Assembly (NCBI RefSeq): GCF_019430945.1
Contig: NZ_JAHYCB010000006.1
Coordinates: 372,001 to 436,000 of the forward strand
Length of the DNA: 64,000 bases
Direction of reading: 5' to 3'
From: Neorhizobium populisoli
GTDB lineage: Bacteria > Pseudomonadota > Alphaproteobacteria > Rhizobiales > Rhizobiaceae
A program made the translations under genes and the position numbers. Within the stretch, counting starts at the first letter, position 1. Each line of letters opens with the position of its first letter. The notes under the pieces were generated by a model. That model had not been told where the DNA came from and ran no database searches. It worked only from the letters and a program-made list of their open reading frames with translations. Of the stretch, positions 26,548 to 36,098 are shown piece by piece.

Positions 26548-26995
26548 GCTTCTTCAGGCCTTCGTGACTGACGGTGAAACCGAGTTTCTCATAAAAGCGG
26601 ATCGCATCCGGCCGCGCCTTGTCGGAGGTGAGCTGGACAAGTTTGCAGCCGCGCTCGGCGGCGCGCTGCACGGCCCATTCGATCATCTGCGAGCCGAGGC
26701 CGCTGCCCCGCTGGCTGGCGGCGATCCGCACACTTTCGATCTGCCCGCGCCACATGCCGGTGCGCGACAGGCCGGGGATGAAGGACAGCTGCAAACAGCC
26801 TACAACCTGATCAGCTTCATCGGCGGCAACCGCAAGAAACTGGTTTCCATCCGCGTCGATCGCAGCGAAGGCCTCGGCATAACGCGGATCGACTGGATCG
26901 GAGATGATCTCGCGCGATTTGCCAAGCGCATCGTCGGCCAGCAGGCCGACGATGGCGGGGAGATCGGCAGCGACGGCTCTTCGAAACGAGATCAT
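26540..26995 (-). CDS. GNAT-family N-acetyltransferase, 151 aa
   Basis: Acetyl-CoA-binding motif region IESVRIAASQRGSGLGSQMIEWAVQRA (RGSGLG) and the C-terminal SDKARPDAIRFYEKLGFTVSHEGLKKP motif, which makes it similar to GNATs of the PhnO/YjcF kind. It is the third gene of a minus-strand run after parD and parE; its ATG overlaps the parE stop (ATGA). It also overlaps the end of the transglycosylase gene by 8 bp, tail to tail. Whether it belongs functionally with the toxin-antitoxin pair is unclear: GNAT toxins are associated with RHH antitoxins, but this one lacks the usual TacT-like partner order. Confidence 0.87.
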   Translation of the reverse strand: MISFRRAVAADLPAIVGLLADDALGKSREIISDPVDPRYAEAFAAIDADGNQFLAVAADEADQVVGCLQLSFIPGLSRTGMWRGQIESVRIAASQRGSGLGSQMIEWAVQRAAERGCKLVQLTSDKARPDAIRFYEKLGFTVSHEGLKKPI

Positions 26996-27306
26996 CGGAA
27001 AAGCGCCGCCAGATTCCGCCTGCCGTCTATGACGCGGACGATCGTTACCATCAGAATGTCCAATTCATCGTCATCAGGAAGCGTTTCATAGAGGATTACA
27101 TAGGGTGCTTCGACCAGCATGCGCGCGGACTCAAAGATATCCGGGTGGCGTTGGCCAAGGCGCGGCTGCTCGCGCAACAGTTCTGCCTTCCGCCGGAATC
27201 GCTCAAAATAGAGTTCGGCAATTCTCGGCTGCTCCTTGCCGATATCAATATAGATTTTCTTGACGTCGGCGCGTGCCAATGGCGTCCAGACGAGCTTAGT
27301 TCCCAT
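26992..27306 (-). CDS. parE: ParE/RelE-family toxin, 104 aa
   Basis: Compact RelE/ParE fold: LVWTPLARADVKKIYIDIGKEQP at the N-terminus, LREQPRLGQRHPDIFESARMLVEAPYVILYE in the middle (the PxxGRxR-like turn and YxIxYE strand) and TIVRVIDGRRN at the end (the HxRR/RRN element). ParE toxins poison DNA gyrase; RelE types cleave mRNA. This one lacks the RelE catalytic set as far as can be seen, so ParE is favoured. It overlaps the upstream antitoxin gene by 11 bp. Confidence 0.88.
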   Translation of the reverse strand: MGTKLVWTPLARADVKKIYIDIGKEQPRIAELYFERFRRKAELLREQPRLGQRHPDIFESARMLVEAPYVILYETLPDDDELDILMVTIVRVIDGRRNLAALFR

Positions 27307-27577
27307 TGCGCTTCAAAGCCGCCAACTCCGCTCGCGCCTCTTCTAAGGTCCGATCAAAATCGACGGCGGTTGCGGTACCGCTTGCTTTGCCGTCCTCCCA
27401 CATCTTGCGAAGATCAGCCATGTCGCCTCGGCGCTGCACCCATTTGGCCGCCCAATCCCGCATCGCCTCGCGCACCACCTCGCTACTGGTAGCATAAGCT
27501 CCGCTGGCGACGGCTTCCCGCAGGATTTCGGCATGTTGCGACGTGAGCGAGATACTGACTTTTTCAACGCTAGCCAT
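27296..27577 (-). CDS. parD: ParD-family antitoxin (ribbon-helix-helix), 93 aa
   Basis: N-terminal ribbon-helix-helix DNA-binding domain (VEKVSISLTSQHAEILREAVASGAYATSSEVVREAMRDW), then a C-terminal toxin-binding tail (LRKMWEDGKASG ... EEARAELAALKR). The ATG at 27577 has AGGAG 7 nt upstream; an in-frame extension to 27619 would run into the operator. As in other parDE systems the antitoxin precedes and overlaps the toxin, and should repress its own promoter through the palindrome at 27592-27624. Confidence 0.92.
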   Translation of the reverse strand: MASVEKVSISLTSQHAEILREAVASGAYATSSEVVREAMRDWAAKWVQRRGDMADLRKMWEDGKASGTATAVDFDRTLEEARAELAALKRNGN

Positions 27578-27591
27578 TGGCGGCTCCTGTT

Positions 27592-27624
27592 TCTCGATGG
27601 TGGTAATAATTACCACCATCGAGA
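27592..27624. promoter_or_regulatory. 33-bp perfect palindrome, probable parDE operator
   Basis: The left arm TCTCGATGGTGGTAAT and its exact reverse complement flank a single central A (27608). It begins 15 bp upstream of the parD start codon. Such large dyads are where RHH antitoxin dimers bind cooperatively; here the site must overlap the promoter or 5' leader. Confidence 0.85.
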
Positions 27625-27637
27625 CGGCACTTCCAGA

Positions 27638-29269
27638 TCAGTGATGCAGATCGGGCGGCGTCTTGTGGAAGATGTCATGGGCCGGCGGGATCGTCTGGCG
27701 CTCGATCATCCGGTGGACGCGCGGGCCTTCCTCGCCCTTGTGCAGCACACGGATCGCATCCCAGACTTCCGCATCGGCCTGGGTGCGGCGTTGATTGTGG
27801 CGGACGTAATCGGCCCAGGTCGCGACGTGGTAGGTTTCCGTCCAGATTTCCGGATGCTCGAGATCGCGCATCAGGCCCCATTGGCGGGCGCCGTCGCGGA
27901 TGCGGATACGGCGGCGGTCGGACATCAATTCGAGGAATTTCGGGATGTCCTCGTCGGCGATGGTGTAATCCACCATGTTGACGATCGGTCCGCTGCGCGG
28001 CTGCAGGTCGAGGCGCAGCATCGGCGCGTTGAAGCGGTTGAGCGGATCGAGGTTCAGGTCGCGGAACTGCGGCAGCGGCAGGCGCATGCCGACTGCAGCA
28101 CCCACCAGCATGACGAGGCTGGCAATCGACAGCGATACCGAAACACCGAACGCATCGGACAGCAGGCCCCAGACCCAGCTGCCGGCCGCGATGCCGCCGA
28201 ATGTGGCGGTCTGATAAAAGGACAGCGCCCGGCCGACCACCCAGCGCGGCGTGGACAGCTGCACCGTCGTGTTGAACAGCGACAGCGCCAGAACCCAGCA
28301 GGCACCGGGCACGAGCAGAACGATGGCGGTGACGATCGTGCTGGAGCTCAGGCCGATCACTGCCGCACTGGCGGCAAAACCGAGGAAGGAGAGCCGGACG
28401 ATCGATTCGCTCGACAGCTTTTCGCGCAGCCAGCCATTGCTGATCGCCCCGCCGATCGCCCCGACGCCGAAAGCTCCGAGCATGATGCCGTAAGTGAGCG
28501 GGCCGCCCGACACGAGGTCGCGCGCCACGATCGGCAGAAGCGCCAGGATGGCACTGGCAGTGAGGCCGAAGATCAGGCCGCGGAACAGCACATTCAAAAT
28601 ATTCGGCGACATGGCGACGTAGCCGAGACCGGCCGACAGCGCGCGGCCGAGGGTTTCGCGCGGCAGGGCGTTGTCGCGCTTTTCCGGCTTCCAGCGGAAG
28701 AGCGCGTAGAGCAGCGTCAGATAACTGCAGGCATTCACCGCGAAGGCAGCCGCCGCACCAGCGGCAGCAACGATCGCGCCGCCGATTGCCGGGCCGACGC
28801 TGCGGGTGATGTTGAACCCGACGCTGTTGACCGTCACCGCCTGCGGCAGCACTTCGCGCGGTACCATGTCGCCGACAGAGGCCTGCCAGGACGGGTTGTT
28901 GAGCGCCACGCCGCAGCCGAGCAAGAAGGTGAAACAGAGTAGCAGCCAAGGCGTCAGAAGATCGAGATAGGCGAAGACGGTCAGCGTGATCGAGACGATC
29001 AGCATGAAGGTCTGCGCCGTGATCATCAGGCTGCGGCGGTTGAAATTGTCGGCAAGCGCGCCGGCGATGAGCGAGAAGAGCATGATCGGCGCGGCAGTCG
29101 AGGCCTGGACCAAGGCCACCATGTCTTCAGACGTGGTGATCGAGGTCATCATCCAGGCGGCACCGACGGCCTGGATGAGGCTGCCGAAATTGGAGGCGAG
29201 GCTTGCGATCCAGATCGTCCTGAATGTCTGGTGCCGGAAGGGAGCCAGGGTCGATATCCGGTCGGGCAC
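27638..29269 (-). CDS. MFS exporter of the EntS-like (MFS_3) type with C-terminal soluble domain, 543 aa
   Basis: About twelve hydrophobic segments in residues 15-405; N-terminal FRTIWIASLASNFGSLIQAVGAAWMM and the GALADNFNRRSLM loop are typical for this family (PF05977). A soluble tail of some 130 residues follows (PRSGPIVNMVDYTIADEDIPKFLELM ... ARQWGLMRDLEHPEIWTETYHVATW), which looks like a ferredoxin-like/antibiotic-monooxygenase fold and is common to this subgroup. The start is GTG 29269 with AGAGG upstream. Substrate unknown. It is divergent from rimP. Confidence 0.88.
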   Translation of the reverse strand: MPDRISTLAPFRHQTFRTIWIASLASNFGSLIQAVGAAWMMTSITTSEDMVALVQASTAAPIMLFSLIAGALADNFNRRSLMITAQTFMLIVSITLTVFAYLDLLTPWLLLCFTFLLGCGVALNNPSWQASVGDMVPREVLPQAVTVNSVGFNITRSVGPAIGGAIVAAAGAAAAFAVNACSYLTLLYALFRWKPEKRDNALPRETLGRALSAGLGYVAMSPNILNVLFRGLIFGLTASAILALLPIVARDLVSGGPLTYGIMLGAFGVGAIGGAISNGWLREKLSSESIVRLSFLGFAASAAVIGLSSSTIVTAIVLLVPGACWVLALSLFNTTVQLSTPRWVVGRALSFYQTATFGGIAAGSWVWGLLSDAFGVSVSLSIASLVMLVGAAVGMRLPLPQFRDLNLDPLNRFNAPMLRLDLQPRSGPIVNMVDYTIADEDIPKFLELMSDRRRIRIRDGARQWGLMRDLEHPEIWTETYHVATWADYVRHNQRRTQADAEVWDAIRVLHKGEEGPRVHRMIERQTIPPAHDIFHKTPPDLHH

Positions 29270-29393
29270 TTTGCGTCCTCTTTATGTAATGTGTTATGAT
29301 CAGGCGTCGCTTCGAACGTTTATAGACCGGCGTGGCGCAAATTCCAGCGCCAGACGGGAAAACTGCCGCCAAACGGCGGGAAATAAGCAACCC

Positions 29394-29422
29394 TTGCAAT
29401 TGCTGACCCAAGCGCGTATATG
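29394..29422 (+). promoter_or_regulatory. Promoter of the rimP-nusA-infB operon
   Basis: TTGCAA (29394-29399), 17-bp spacer, TATATG (29417-29422). The predicted start near 29429 leaves a leader of about 110 nt that contains a terminator-like hairpin and two competing stems. Confidence 0.6.
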
Positions 29423-29448
29423 CAGGCCATATTCTTGATCGTCCGATG

Positions 29449-29480
29449 AAGAGTGGGCCCGACCGGACCCGCTCTTTTTT
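29449..29480 (+). terminator. Terminator-like hairpin in the rimP leader (possible attenuator)
   Basis: AAGAGTGGG (29449-29457) pairs with CCCGCTCTT (29468-29476), with one G-U pair and a 10-nt loop, followed by TTTTTT. It lies about 20 nt after the predicted start and 60 nt before rimP, so it would act on the operon's own transcript. Confidence 0.75.
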
Positions 29481-29498
29481 GTTAGGTGATCGCTCCAA

Positions 29499-29533
29499 CC
29501 GAGCCGGCCGACACCGGTTCGGCAATGAACCGG
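29499..29533 (+). promoter_or_regulatory. Mutually exclusive leader hairpins controlling the rimP ribosome site
   Basis: Stem A pairs CCGAGCCGG (29499-29507) with CCGGTTCGG (29514-29522). Stem B pairs CCGGTTC (29514-29520) with GAACCGG (29527-29533), whose last bases run into the GGAGAG ribosome site just before ATG 29541. The two stems share 29514-29520 and cannot form together, so formation of B would hide the start and A would free it. Confidence 0.55.
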
Positions 29534-29540
29534 AGAGCTT

Positions 29541-30134
29541 ATGTCGCAGACCGAACACGAGCCGCGCCTCATCGTCGAGACCGGGCTCGATCTCAGGATC
29601 GCAGAAATCATCGAACCCGTTCTGATCGCCATGGACTTTCGCCTGGTGCGCGTCCGGATGCTGAACCAGAATGGCGCGACGCTGCAGATCATGGCGGAAC
29701 GCAATGACGGGACCATGGATGTCGACGGCTGCGAAGCCGTGTCGGTGGCCATTTCACCCGTTCTTGATGTAGAAGATCCGATCGCGAGCGAGTATCATCT
29801 CGAAGTGTCTTCGCCGGGCATCGACCGCCCGATGGTCCGCAAGTCGGATTTCGTCCGCTGGCAGGGTCACCTGGTGAAGCTCGAGACGTCGATCATCATC
29901 GACAACCGCAAGCGGTTCCGCGGCAAGATCACCGAAACCAATGAAGACGGTTTCACGATCGAGCGCGATCAGGTCGCCTATGGCGAGGAACCGCGGGTGA
30001 CGATCCCGTTCTCGGCATTGGCCGAGGGCAAGCTTATTCTGACCGACGATCTGATCCGCGATGCGCTGCGTGCCGACAAGCTGGCCAAGCAGCAGGCTGC
30101 GAACCAGAACGAAGAACAAGAAGACGAAGAATAA
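29541..30134 (+). CDS. rimP: Ribosome maturation factor RimP, 197 aa
   Basis: Needed for 30S subunit maturation. The N-terminal domain contains [26 protein letters not shown] and the conserved [22 protein letters not shown]; the [20 protein letters not shown] stretch (SSPGxDRPL) is diagnostic. A C-terminal extension of Gln/Glu-rich residues ends the protein. It is the first gene of the rimP-nusA-ylxR-infB operon. Confidence 0.96.
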   Translation: MSQTEHEPRLIVETGLDLRIAEIIEPVLIAMDFRLVRVRMLNQNGATLQIMAERNDGTMDVDGCEAVSVAISPVLDVEDPIASEYHLEVSSPGIDRPMVRKSDFVRWQGHLVKLETSIIIDNRKRFRGKITETNEDGFTIERDQVAYGEEPRVTIPFSALAEGKLILTDDLIRDALRADKLAKQQAANQNEEQEDEE

Positions 30135-30200
30135 CAACCGCTGGCCTTTATCCCGAGGAGGAGAGGCCATGACGAATTCGACTTACGGAGACCAACGACA

Positions 30201-31808
30201 ATGGCAGTGAGCGCAAACCGGCTTGAACTTCTGCAGATCGCAGATGCTGTAGCCCGCGAAAAGGTCATCGATCGCGAGATCGTGCTGGCTGCGATGGCCG
30301 ACGCCATCCAGAAGGCTGCCCGCTCCCGTTACGGCTCGGAAACCAATATCCGCGCCGACATCAATTCCAAGACCGGCGAAATCCGGCTTCAGCGCCTGCT
30401 CGAAGTCGTCGAGCACGCCGAAGACTACGGCACGCAGATTCCGCTCGCTCTGGCGCTCGACCGCAATGTCGACGCCAAGATCGGCGACTTCATCGCCGAT
30501 CCGCTGCCGCCGATGGATTTCGGCCGTATCGCCGCCCAGTCGGCCAAGCAGGTCATCGTGCAGAAAGTGCGCGAAGCCGAGCGTGACCGCCAGTTCGACG
30601 AGTTCAAGGACCGCATGGGCGAAATCGTCAACGGTACCGTCAAGCGCGTCGAATACGGCAACGTCATCGTCGATCTCGGTCGTGGCGAAGGCATTATCCG
30701 CCGCGACGAGATGATCCCGCGCGAAAACATGCGCTACGGTGATCGCGTCCGCGCCTATGTCTATGACGTCCGTCGCGAACAGCGCGGCCCGCAGATCTTC
30801 CTGTCGCGTACCCATCCGCAGTTCATGGTGAAGCTGTTCACCATGGAAGTGCCGGAAATCTACGACGGCATCATCCAGATCAAGTCGGTTGCCCGCGACC
30901 CGGGTTCGCGCGCCAAGATCGCCGTCATCTCGAACGATTCGTCGATCGATCCGGTCGGCGCCTGCGTCGGTATGCGCGGTAGCCGCGTCCAGGCCGTCGT
31001 CGGCGAGCTTCAGGGCGAAAAGATCGACATCATTCCGTGGTCGCAGGACCCGGCATCGTTCATCGTCAACGCCCTGCAGCCGGCCGAAGTCGCCAAGGTC
31101 GTTCTCGACGAAGACGCAGAACGGATCGAAGTCGTGGTTCCGGACGAGCAGCTGTCGCTCGCCATCGGCCGCCGCGGCCAGAACGTCCGCCTCGCCTCGC
31201 AGCTGACCGGCTGGGACATCGACATCATGACGGAAGCCGAGGAATCGGAACGCCGCCAGAAGGAATTCACCGCCCGCACGACGCTGTTCATGGACGCGCT
31301 CGATGTCGACGAGATGATCGGCCAGGTTCTCGCCTCCGAAGGCTTCGCCCAGGTCGAGGAACTTGCCTATACGGATCTCGACGAAATCTCGTCGATCGAA
31401 GGTTTCGACGAAGACACGGCGAACGAAATCCAGACCCGCGCCCGCGAATATCTGGAGCGTATCGAAGCTGAAAACGATGCCAAGCGCGTTGAACTCGGTG
31501 TTCAGGACGAGCTGAAGCAGATCGACGGCCTCACCGCCCAGATGCTGGTCGCGCTCGGCGAAGACGGCATCAAGACGATCGAAGACTTTGCCGGCTGCGC
31601 CGCTGACGACCTCGTCGGCTGGAGCGAACGCAAGGACGGCGAGACCAAGAAGTTCGAAGGCCTGTTCTCCAAGTTCGACGTTTCGCGCGTCGAAGCCGAG
31701 AACATGGTCGTTCAGGCCCGTCTGCTGGCAGGCTGGATCACCGAAGAAGATCTCGCCGCTGGCCAGGTTGAAGAAGTCGAGGAGGCGGACGCCGCAGAAC
31801 AGGAATGA
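30201..31808 (+). CDS. nusA: Transcription termination/antitermination protein NusA, 535 aa
   Basis: Binds RNA polymerase and affects pausing, termination and antitermination. The N-terminal domain starts [21 protein letters not shown]; an S1 domain (about 135-200) and two KH domains ([35 protein letters not shown]) follow. The C-terminal acidic repeats (helix-hairpin-helix-like, [21 protein letters not shown]) are present twice. Length fits alphaproteobacteria. It ends in ATGA overlap with ylxR. Confidence 0.97.
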   Translation: MAVSANRLELLQIADAVAREKVIDREIVLAAMADAIQKAARSRYGSETNIRADINSKTGEIRLQRLLEVVEHAEDYGTQIPLALALDRNVDAKIGDFIADPLPPMDFGRIAAQSAKQVIVQKVREAERDRQFDEFKDRMGEIVNGTVKRVEYGNVIVDLGRGEGIIRRDEMIPRENMRYGDRVRAYVYDVRREQRGPQIFLSRTHPQFMVKLFTMEVPEIYDGIIQIKSVARDPGSRAKIAVISNDSSIDPVGACVGMRGSRVQAVVGELQGEKIDIIPWSQDPASFIVNALQPAEVAKVVLDEDAERIEVVVPDEQLSLAIGRRGQNVRLASQLTGWDIDIMTEAEESERRQKEFTARTTLFMDALDVDEMIGQVLASEGFAQVEELAYTDLDEISSIEGFDEDTANEIQTRAREYLERIEAENDAKRVELGVQDELKQIDGLTAQMLVALGEDGIKTIEDFAGCAADDLVGWSERKDGETKKFEGLFSKFDVSRVEAENMVVQARLLAGWITEEDLAAGQVEEVEEADAAEQE

Positions 31809-32521
31809 TGGCGCTGAGGCAGGCGCCCATTGCGTCCAATCAGACCACCATCGATATCGACGATGAAGACGACGGGAGCGAGCTGATCGTGAACGACCGG
31901 ACCTGCATCGTCACCCGCGAAGCGACCCAGCCCGAAATGCTGATCCGCTTCGTGGCAGGACCCGACGGCCGCGTCGTACCGGACCTGAAGCGTCAGCTTC
32001 CCGGCCGCGGCTGCTGGATCAAGGCAGATCGGGCGCTCGTCGAAAAGGCGGCCGCCAAGAAGCTTTTCGCACGGGCACTGAAGACCGACGCGAAGGCGGA
32101 TGCCGAGCTCGGCGCACTCGTCGAACGGCTGATCACAGCCGATCTCGTCGGCATGATGAACATGGCTCGCAAAGCCGGTCAGTTCATCTCCGGTGCGATG
32201 AAGGTGGATGCCGCCGTGCGCTCCGGCGCAGTGCTTGCCGTATTCCACGCGGCAGACGCCGCAGCGGACGGCGTGAGGAAAATAGACCAGGCCCGAAAGG
32301 CTTGGGTGCTCGGAAACGGGCTCGAAGAAGACATTCCGTCCTTTTCGCTCTTTACGGGAGCCGAATTGGACGAAGTGATGGGCCAGAATGCTTTTATCCA
32401 TGCCTGCGCGCTTGCAGGGCAGGCGGGTGAAGGTGTAGTGAAGCGCGCAAACATGCTCGAAAGGTACCGCAATGGCGGTCAATCCGGAGCACGGAGCGGC
32501 GCTGGCCGGCCAGAACAATGA
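31805..32521 (+). CDS. ylxR: YlxR (DUF448) RNA-binding protein fused to an L7Ae-like domain, 238 aa
   Basis: The N-terminal half holds the YlxR domain: NDRTCIVTREATQPEMLIRFV and LPGRGCWIKADRALVEKAAAK (GRGxW/YV motif). The C-terminal half (LVERLITADLVGMMNMARKAGQFISGAMKV ... SGAVLAVFHAADAA) resembles the L7Ae/L30e-like YlxQ fold. In Bacillus these two are separate genes (ylxR, ylxQ) in the same operon; here they form one polypeptide. ATG 31805 overlaps the nusA stop. Confidence 0.9.
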   Translation: MMALRQAPIASNQTTIDIDDEDDGSELIVNDRTCIVTREATQPEMLIRFVAGPDGRVVPDLKRQLPGRGCWIKADRALVEKAAAKKLFARALKTDAKADAELGALVERLITADLVGMMNMARKAGQFISGAMKVDAAVRSGAVLAVFHAADAAADGVRKIDQARKAWVLGNGLEEDIPSFSLFTGAELDEVMGQNAFIHACALAGQAGEGVVKRANMLERYRNGGQSGARSGAGRPEQ

Positions 32522-32621
32522 TGCGGTCACCGGCAACAGCCGGCCGCCGTACCGGATTAATGCATATTATTGACGGGATCTGATGTCGCCATCCGTTTCC
32601 GTCCGAAGGAACAGGAACGGA

Positions 32622-35489
32622 ATGACTGACAACAATGACGACAAGACGCTCGGCGTAAAAAAGACCCTCACCCTGAAGCCATCGGGGATGAGCCAGGGTA
32701 CCGTGCGCCAGGATATGGGCCGCGGTCGCACGAAAGCGGTCGTCGTCGAGACAGTAAAGCGCCGGCCGACCCGGCCGCTGGACGAAAAGCCCGCATTCAC
32801 CCCCGCAGCACCGCAGCCGCCGCGCCCGGTCGAGGCAGCACCCGTACAGCTGGCACCGGTAGCACCGGCACCTGTCGCTGCGGCCCCGCAGGCCGCCGCA
32901 CCGCAGCCCCGCATCCACGCTCCTGCCCCGCAGGGTCAGCGCCCCGCACAACCGCAGGGCCAACGCCCCGGTCAGCCGCAGGGTCAGGGCCAGCGCCCTC
33001 CTTACCAACAGGGTCAGCGCTCTGGCTCGCCTTCGGGTCAGCAGGGCCAGCGTCCGGGTGGTTCGTCCGGTCAGCAGCAGCGTCCGCAGCAGCGCACCGG
33101 CGGTGCGGTTCTGCACGACCTTTCTGCCAGCGAAATGGATGCCCGCCGCCGCGCATTGGTGGAAGCCCAGGCGCGTGACGCCGAGGATGCCAAGCGCCGC
33201 GTCGAGGAAGAAGCACGCCGCAAGGTGGAAGACGAGCGCCGCAAGGTGGAAGAAGCCGCCGAAGCGGCTCGCCTCGCCGAAGAAGCAAGACTGCGGCCGA
33301 AGGAAGAGCCGGCGCCGGCACCTGCTGCCGTACAGCCAGCCCAGACCGAACGTCCGGCTGAGCGCGCTGCCGCGCCGGCTGGCGCTCGCACCAACGATGG
33401 CCGCCCGCAGTCTCCGCGCCCGTCGCCGGCTGCGGCACCTGCCGATCTGCCGGGCGCAGCTCCGCGTGGCCGTCGCGCCAATGAAGAGGATGACGATCGC
33501 GGTCCCTCGCGCCCCAGCAGCATACCGGGCCGTGGCCGTGTCGCCGCGCCCGTTCCCGCCAAGCCGCCGGCACGTCCGAAGGGTGACGAAGGCCGCCGCC
33601 AGGGCAAGCTGACAATCACCGCCGCAAGCACCGACGACGACGGCAACGCCCGTGGCCGTTCGATGGCGGCCATGCGCCGCCGGCAGGAAAAGTTCCGCCG
33701 CAGCCAGATGCAGGAAACCCGCGAAAAGGTTATTCGCGAAGTCATCCTGCCGGAAACCATCACCATTCAGGAACTGTCGCAGCGCATGTCCGAACGCGCC
33801 GTCGACGTCATCAAGTACCTGATGAAGGAAGGCCAAATGATGAAGCCGGGCGACGTCATCGACGCCGACCTCGCCGAACTCATCGCTTCGGAATTCGGTC
33901 ATACCGTCAAGCGCGTCTCGGAATCCGACGTTGAAGAGGGCATCTTCAACAAGGCGGACGACGAAGGCGAACTGGTTTCCCGTCCTCCGGTCGTCACCAT
34001 CATGGGTCACGTCGACCACGGCAAGACCTCGCTGCTCGACGCCATACGCCAGGCGAACGTCGTGTCGGGCGAAGCCGGTGGCATCACCCAGCATATCGGT
34101 GCCTACCAGGTCGAGCAGAACGGCCAGAAGATCACCTTCATCGACACCCCCGGCCACGCGGCGTTCACCGCCATGCGTGCCCGTGGTGCGCAGGCGACGG
34201 ATATCGCGATCCTGGTGGTTGCAGCCGACGACAGCGTGATGCCGCAGACGATCGAGTCCATCAACCACGCCAAGGCGGCCGGTGTGCCGATCATCGTGGC
34301 GATCAACAAGATCGACAAGCACGAAGCCAAGCCGGACAAGGTCCGTCAGCAGCTTCTGCAGCACGAAGTCTTCGTGGAATCGCTCGGCGGTGAAGTCCTC
34401 GACGTCGAGGTTTCGGCCAAGAACAAGACCAACCTCGACAAGCTTCTGGAAGCCATCCTGCTGCAGGCGGAAATCCTTGACCTCAAGGCCGATCCGACCC
34501 GCACCGCAGAAGGCACCGTCATCGAAGCCCAGCTCGACCGCGGTCGCGGTGCGGTGGCTACCGTTCTCGTCCAGAAGGGTACGCTGAAGCCCGGCCAGAT
34601 CATCGTTGCCGGCGATCAGTGGGGCCGCGTCCGCGCGCTCGTCACCGACAAGGGCGACCACGTCAAGGAAGCCGGTCCGGCGACCCCGGTCGAAATCCTC
34701 GGCCTGTCCGGTACGCCGGCTGCCGGCGACCGGTTTGCCGTCGTCGAAAACGAAGCACGCGCTCGCGAGATTTCCGAATATCGCCAGCGTCTTGCCCGCG
34801 ACAAGGCAGCCGCACGCCAGTCCGGCCAGCGCGGTTCGCTCGAACAGATGATGAGCAAGCTGCAGAATACCGGCTTCAAGGAATTCCCGCTGGTCATCAA
34901 GGGTGACGTGCAGGGTTCGGTCGAAGCGATCATCGCGTCGCTCGACAAGCTCGGTACCGACGAAGTGCGTGCCCGTATCGTCCATTCGGGCGCCGGTGCG
35001 ATCACGGAATCGGATATCTCGCTTGCCGAAGCATCGGATGCGGCGATCATCGGTTTCAACGTTCGTGCCAACGCACAGGCTCGCACCGTTGCCGACCGCA
35101 ACGGCCTCGAGATCCGCTACTACAACATCATCTACGATCTGGTGGATGACGTGAAGGCAGCGATGTCGGGCCTGCTGTCGCCGGAACGTCGCGAGACCTT
35201 CCTCGGCAATGCCGAAATCCTGGAGGTGTTCAACATCACCAAGGTCGGCAAGGTCGCAGGTTGCCGCGTCACCGACGGCAAGGTCGAACGTGGTGCAGGC
35301 GTCCGCCTCATCCGCGACAACGTCGTCATCCACGAAGGCAAGCTCAAGACGCTCAAGCGCTTCAAGGACGAAGTCGCTGAAGTGCCGATGGGCCAGGAAT
35401 GCGGTATGGCCTTCGAGAACTACGAAGACATCCGTGCCGGCGACATCATCGAGTGCTTCCGCGTGGAGCATATCACGCGTACGCTGTGA
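32622..35489 (+). CDS. infB: Translation initiation factor IF-2, 955 aa
   Basis: GTPase that places fMet-tRNA on the ribosome. A long disordered Pro/Gln/Ala-rich N-terminus (about residues 45-330) is followed by a charged helical stretch, an IF2_N domain and the G domain: [14 protein letters not shown] (G1), DTPGHAAF (G3), NKIDKH (G4). Domain II and the C-terminal fMet-tRNA-binding domain follow, ending in [15 protein letters not shown] 32622 (AGGA 5 nt upstream) is preferred over the in-frame ATG at 32583. N-terminal Gln-Arg-Pro repeats (GQRPxQPQ) are translated from GC-rich repeats. Confidence 0.97.
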   Translation: MTDNNDDKTLGVKKTLTLKPSGMSQGTVRQDMGRGRTKAVVVETVKRRPTRPLDEKPAFTPAAPQPPRPVEAAPVQLAPVAPAPVAAAPQAAAPQPRIHAPAPQGQRPAQPQGQRPGQPQGQGQRPPYQQGQRSGSPSGQQGQRPGGSSGQQQRPQQRTGGAVLHDLSASEMDARRRALVEAQARDAEDAKRRVEEEARRKVEDERRKVEEAAEAARLAEEARLRPKEEPAPAPAAVQPAQTERPAERAAAPAGARTNDGRPQSPRPSPAAAPADLPGAAPRGRRANEEDDDRGPSRPSSIPGRGRVAAPVPAKPPARPKGDEGRRQGKLTITAASTDDDGNARGRSMAAMRRRQEKFRRSQMQETREKVIREVILPETITIQELSQRMSERAVDVIKYLMKEGQMMKPGDVIDADLAELIASEFGHTVKRVSESDVEEGIFNKADDEGELVSRPPVVTIMGHVDHGKTSLLDAIRQANVVSGEAGGITQHIGAYQVEQNGQKITFIDTPGHAAFTAMRARGAQATDIAILVVAADDSVMPQTIESINHAKAAGVPIIVAINKIDKHEAKPDKVRQQLLQHEVFVESLGGEVLDVEVSAKNKTNLDKLLEAILLQAEILDLKADPTRTAEGTVIEAQLDRGRGAVATVLVQKGTLKPGQIIVAGDQWGRVRALVTDKGDHVKEAGPATPVEILGLSGTPAAGDRFAVVENEARAREISEYRQRLARDKAAARQSGQRGSLEQMMSKLQNTGFKEFPLVIKGDVQGSVEAIIASLDKLGTDEVRARIVHSGAGAITESDISLAEASDAAIIGFNVRANAQARTVADRNGLEIRYYNIIYDLVDDVKAAMSGLLSPERRETFLGNAEILEVFNITKVGKVAGCRVTDGKVERGAGVRLIRDNVVIHEGKLKTLKRFKDEVAEVPMGQECGMAFENYEDIRAGDIIECFRVEHITRTL

Positions 35490-35527
35490 TACCCGGCGAC
35501 CAGCCCAACGACTTTCAGGAGCCGTCC

Positions 35528-35953
35528 GTGACCTTCACGGGCGGCTTCTGGCGTTTTGAGTATTCGATATCCGACGCGGAACTGGAAGAAGGTATCGACT
35601 TTGTGGTCCGGTACCATTTTGAGCGCCGACGGAAGCTCTTTGGATTGCTGGGGCTCTACGACAGGCTGGCAAGGAAGCTCCAGGCGCCGAGCCCTTCGCC
35701 AATCCTCATCTCGGAACCGCGCGAGATCCGTACCATCAGGGCGGAATTCGGACCGGATATCGTCCGCGCACAGGGAGACGGCCTGCTGATAGAGCTGGAT
35801 ACGAAACGCCTCAGGAAGTTGATCGAACTGGGCGACTGGCTGGTTCTTTTCTACGACGGCGGACATCTCCTCCTGCCGCGCCGGATTTTTCCCGACGAGG
35901 CAACAGCCGGACGTTACGTCGGTCACGTGCGCGACCTGATCCGCCGGCACTAG
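35528..35953 (+). CDS. YcxB-like hypothetical protein, 142 aa
   Basis: Soluble protein of alternating beta and basic segments (EGIDFVVRYHFERRRKLFGLLG, DWLVLFYDGGHLLLPRRIFPDEATAGRYV). The C-terminal pattern with a solvent-facing strand then LLPRRIF resembles the YcxB-like domain, but the two N-terminal membrane helices of that family are missing, so the assignment is tentative. The start is set at GTG 35528, which has AGGAG 6 nt upstream; the frame is also open to GTG 35486, overlapping the infB stop. It follows infB by 38 bp and may be the last gene of the operon. Confidence 0.6.
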   Translation: MTFTGGFWRFEYSISDAELEEGIDFVVRYHFERRRKLFGLLGLYDRLARKLQAPSPSPILISEPREIRTIRAEFGPDIVRAQGDGLLIELDTKRLRKLIELGDWLVLFYDGGHLLLPRRIFPDEATAGRYVGHVRDLIRRH

Positions 35954-36098
35954 GGCAATTCCGCTTTTCCTCGAACAGCGAAACAGCCTACGTCTTCAGT
36001 ACCGACAAGCATGGCAAAAATTTTCAGCTTCTACCCGAGCGCTCGCAACGGTAAGCATCTGCCCTAAATCTGCATTTCCGGTTTTTGAGGAGGAAGAC

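Noticed and set aside
26540..27620. Defence or antiphage island around parDE
   Set aside because: Only a normal toxin-antitoxin pair and a GNAT lie between core genes; no restriction, CRISPR or phage genes are nearby.
32394..35471. 1025-codon open frame on the minus strand opposite infB
   Set aside because: Long shadow frames are common in GC-rich genes; infB on the plus strand is unambiguous.
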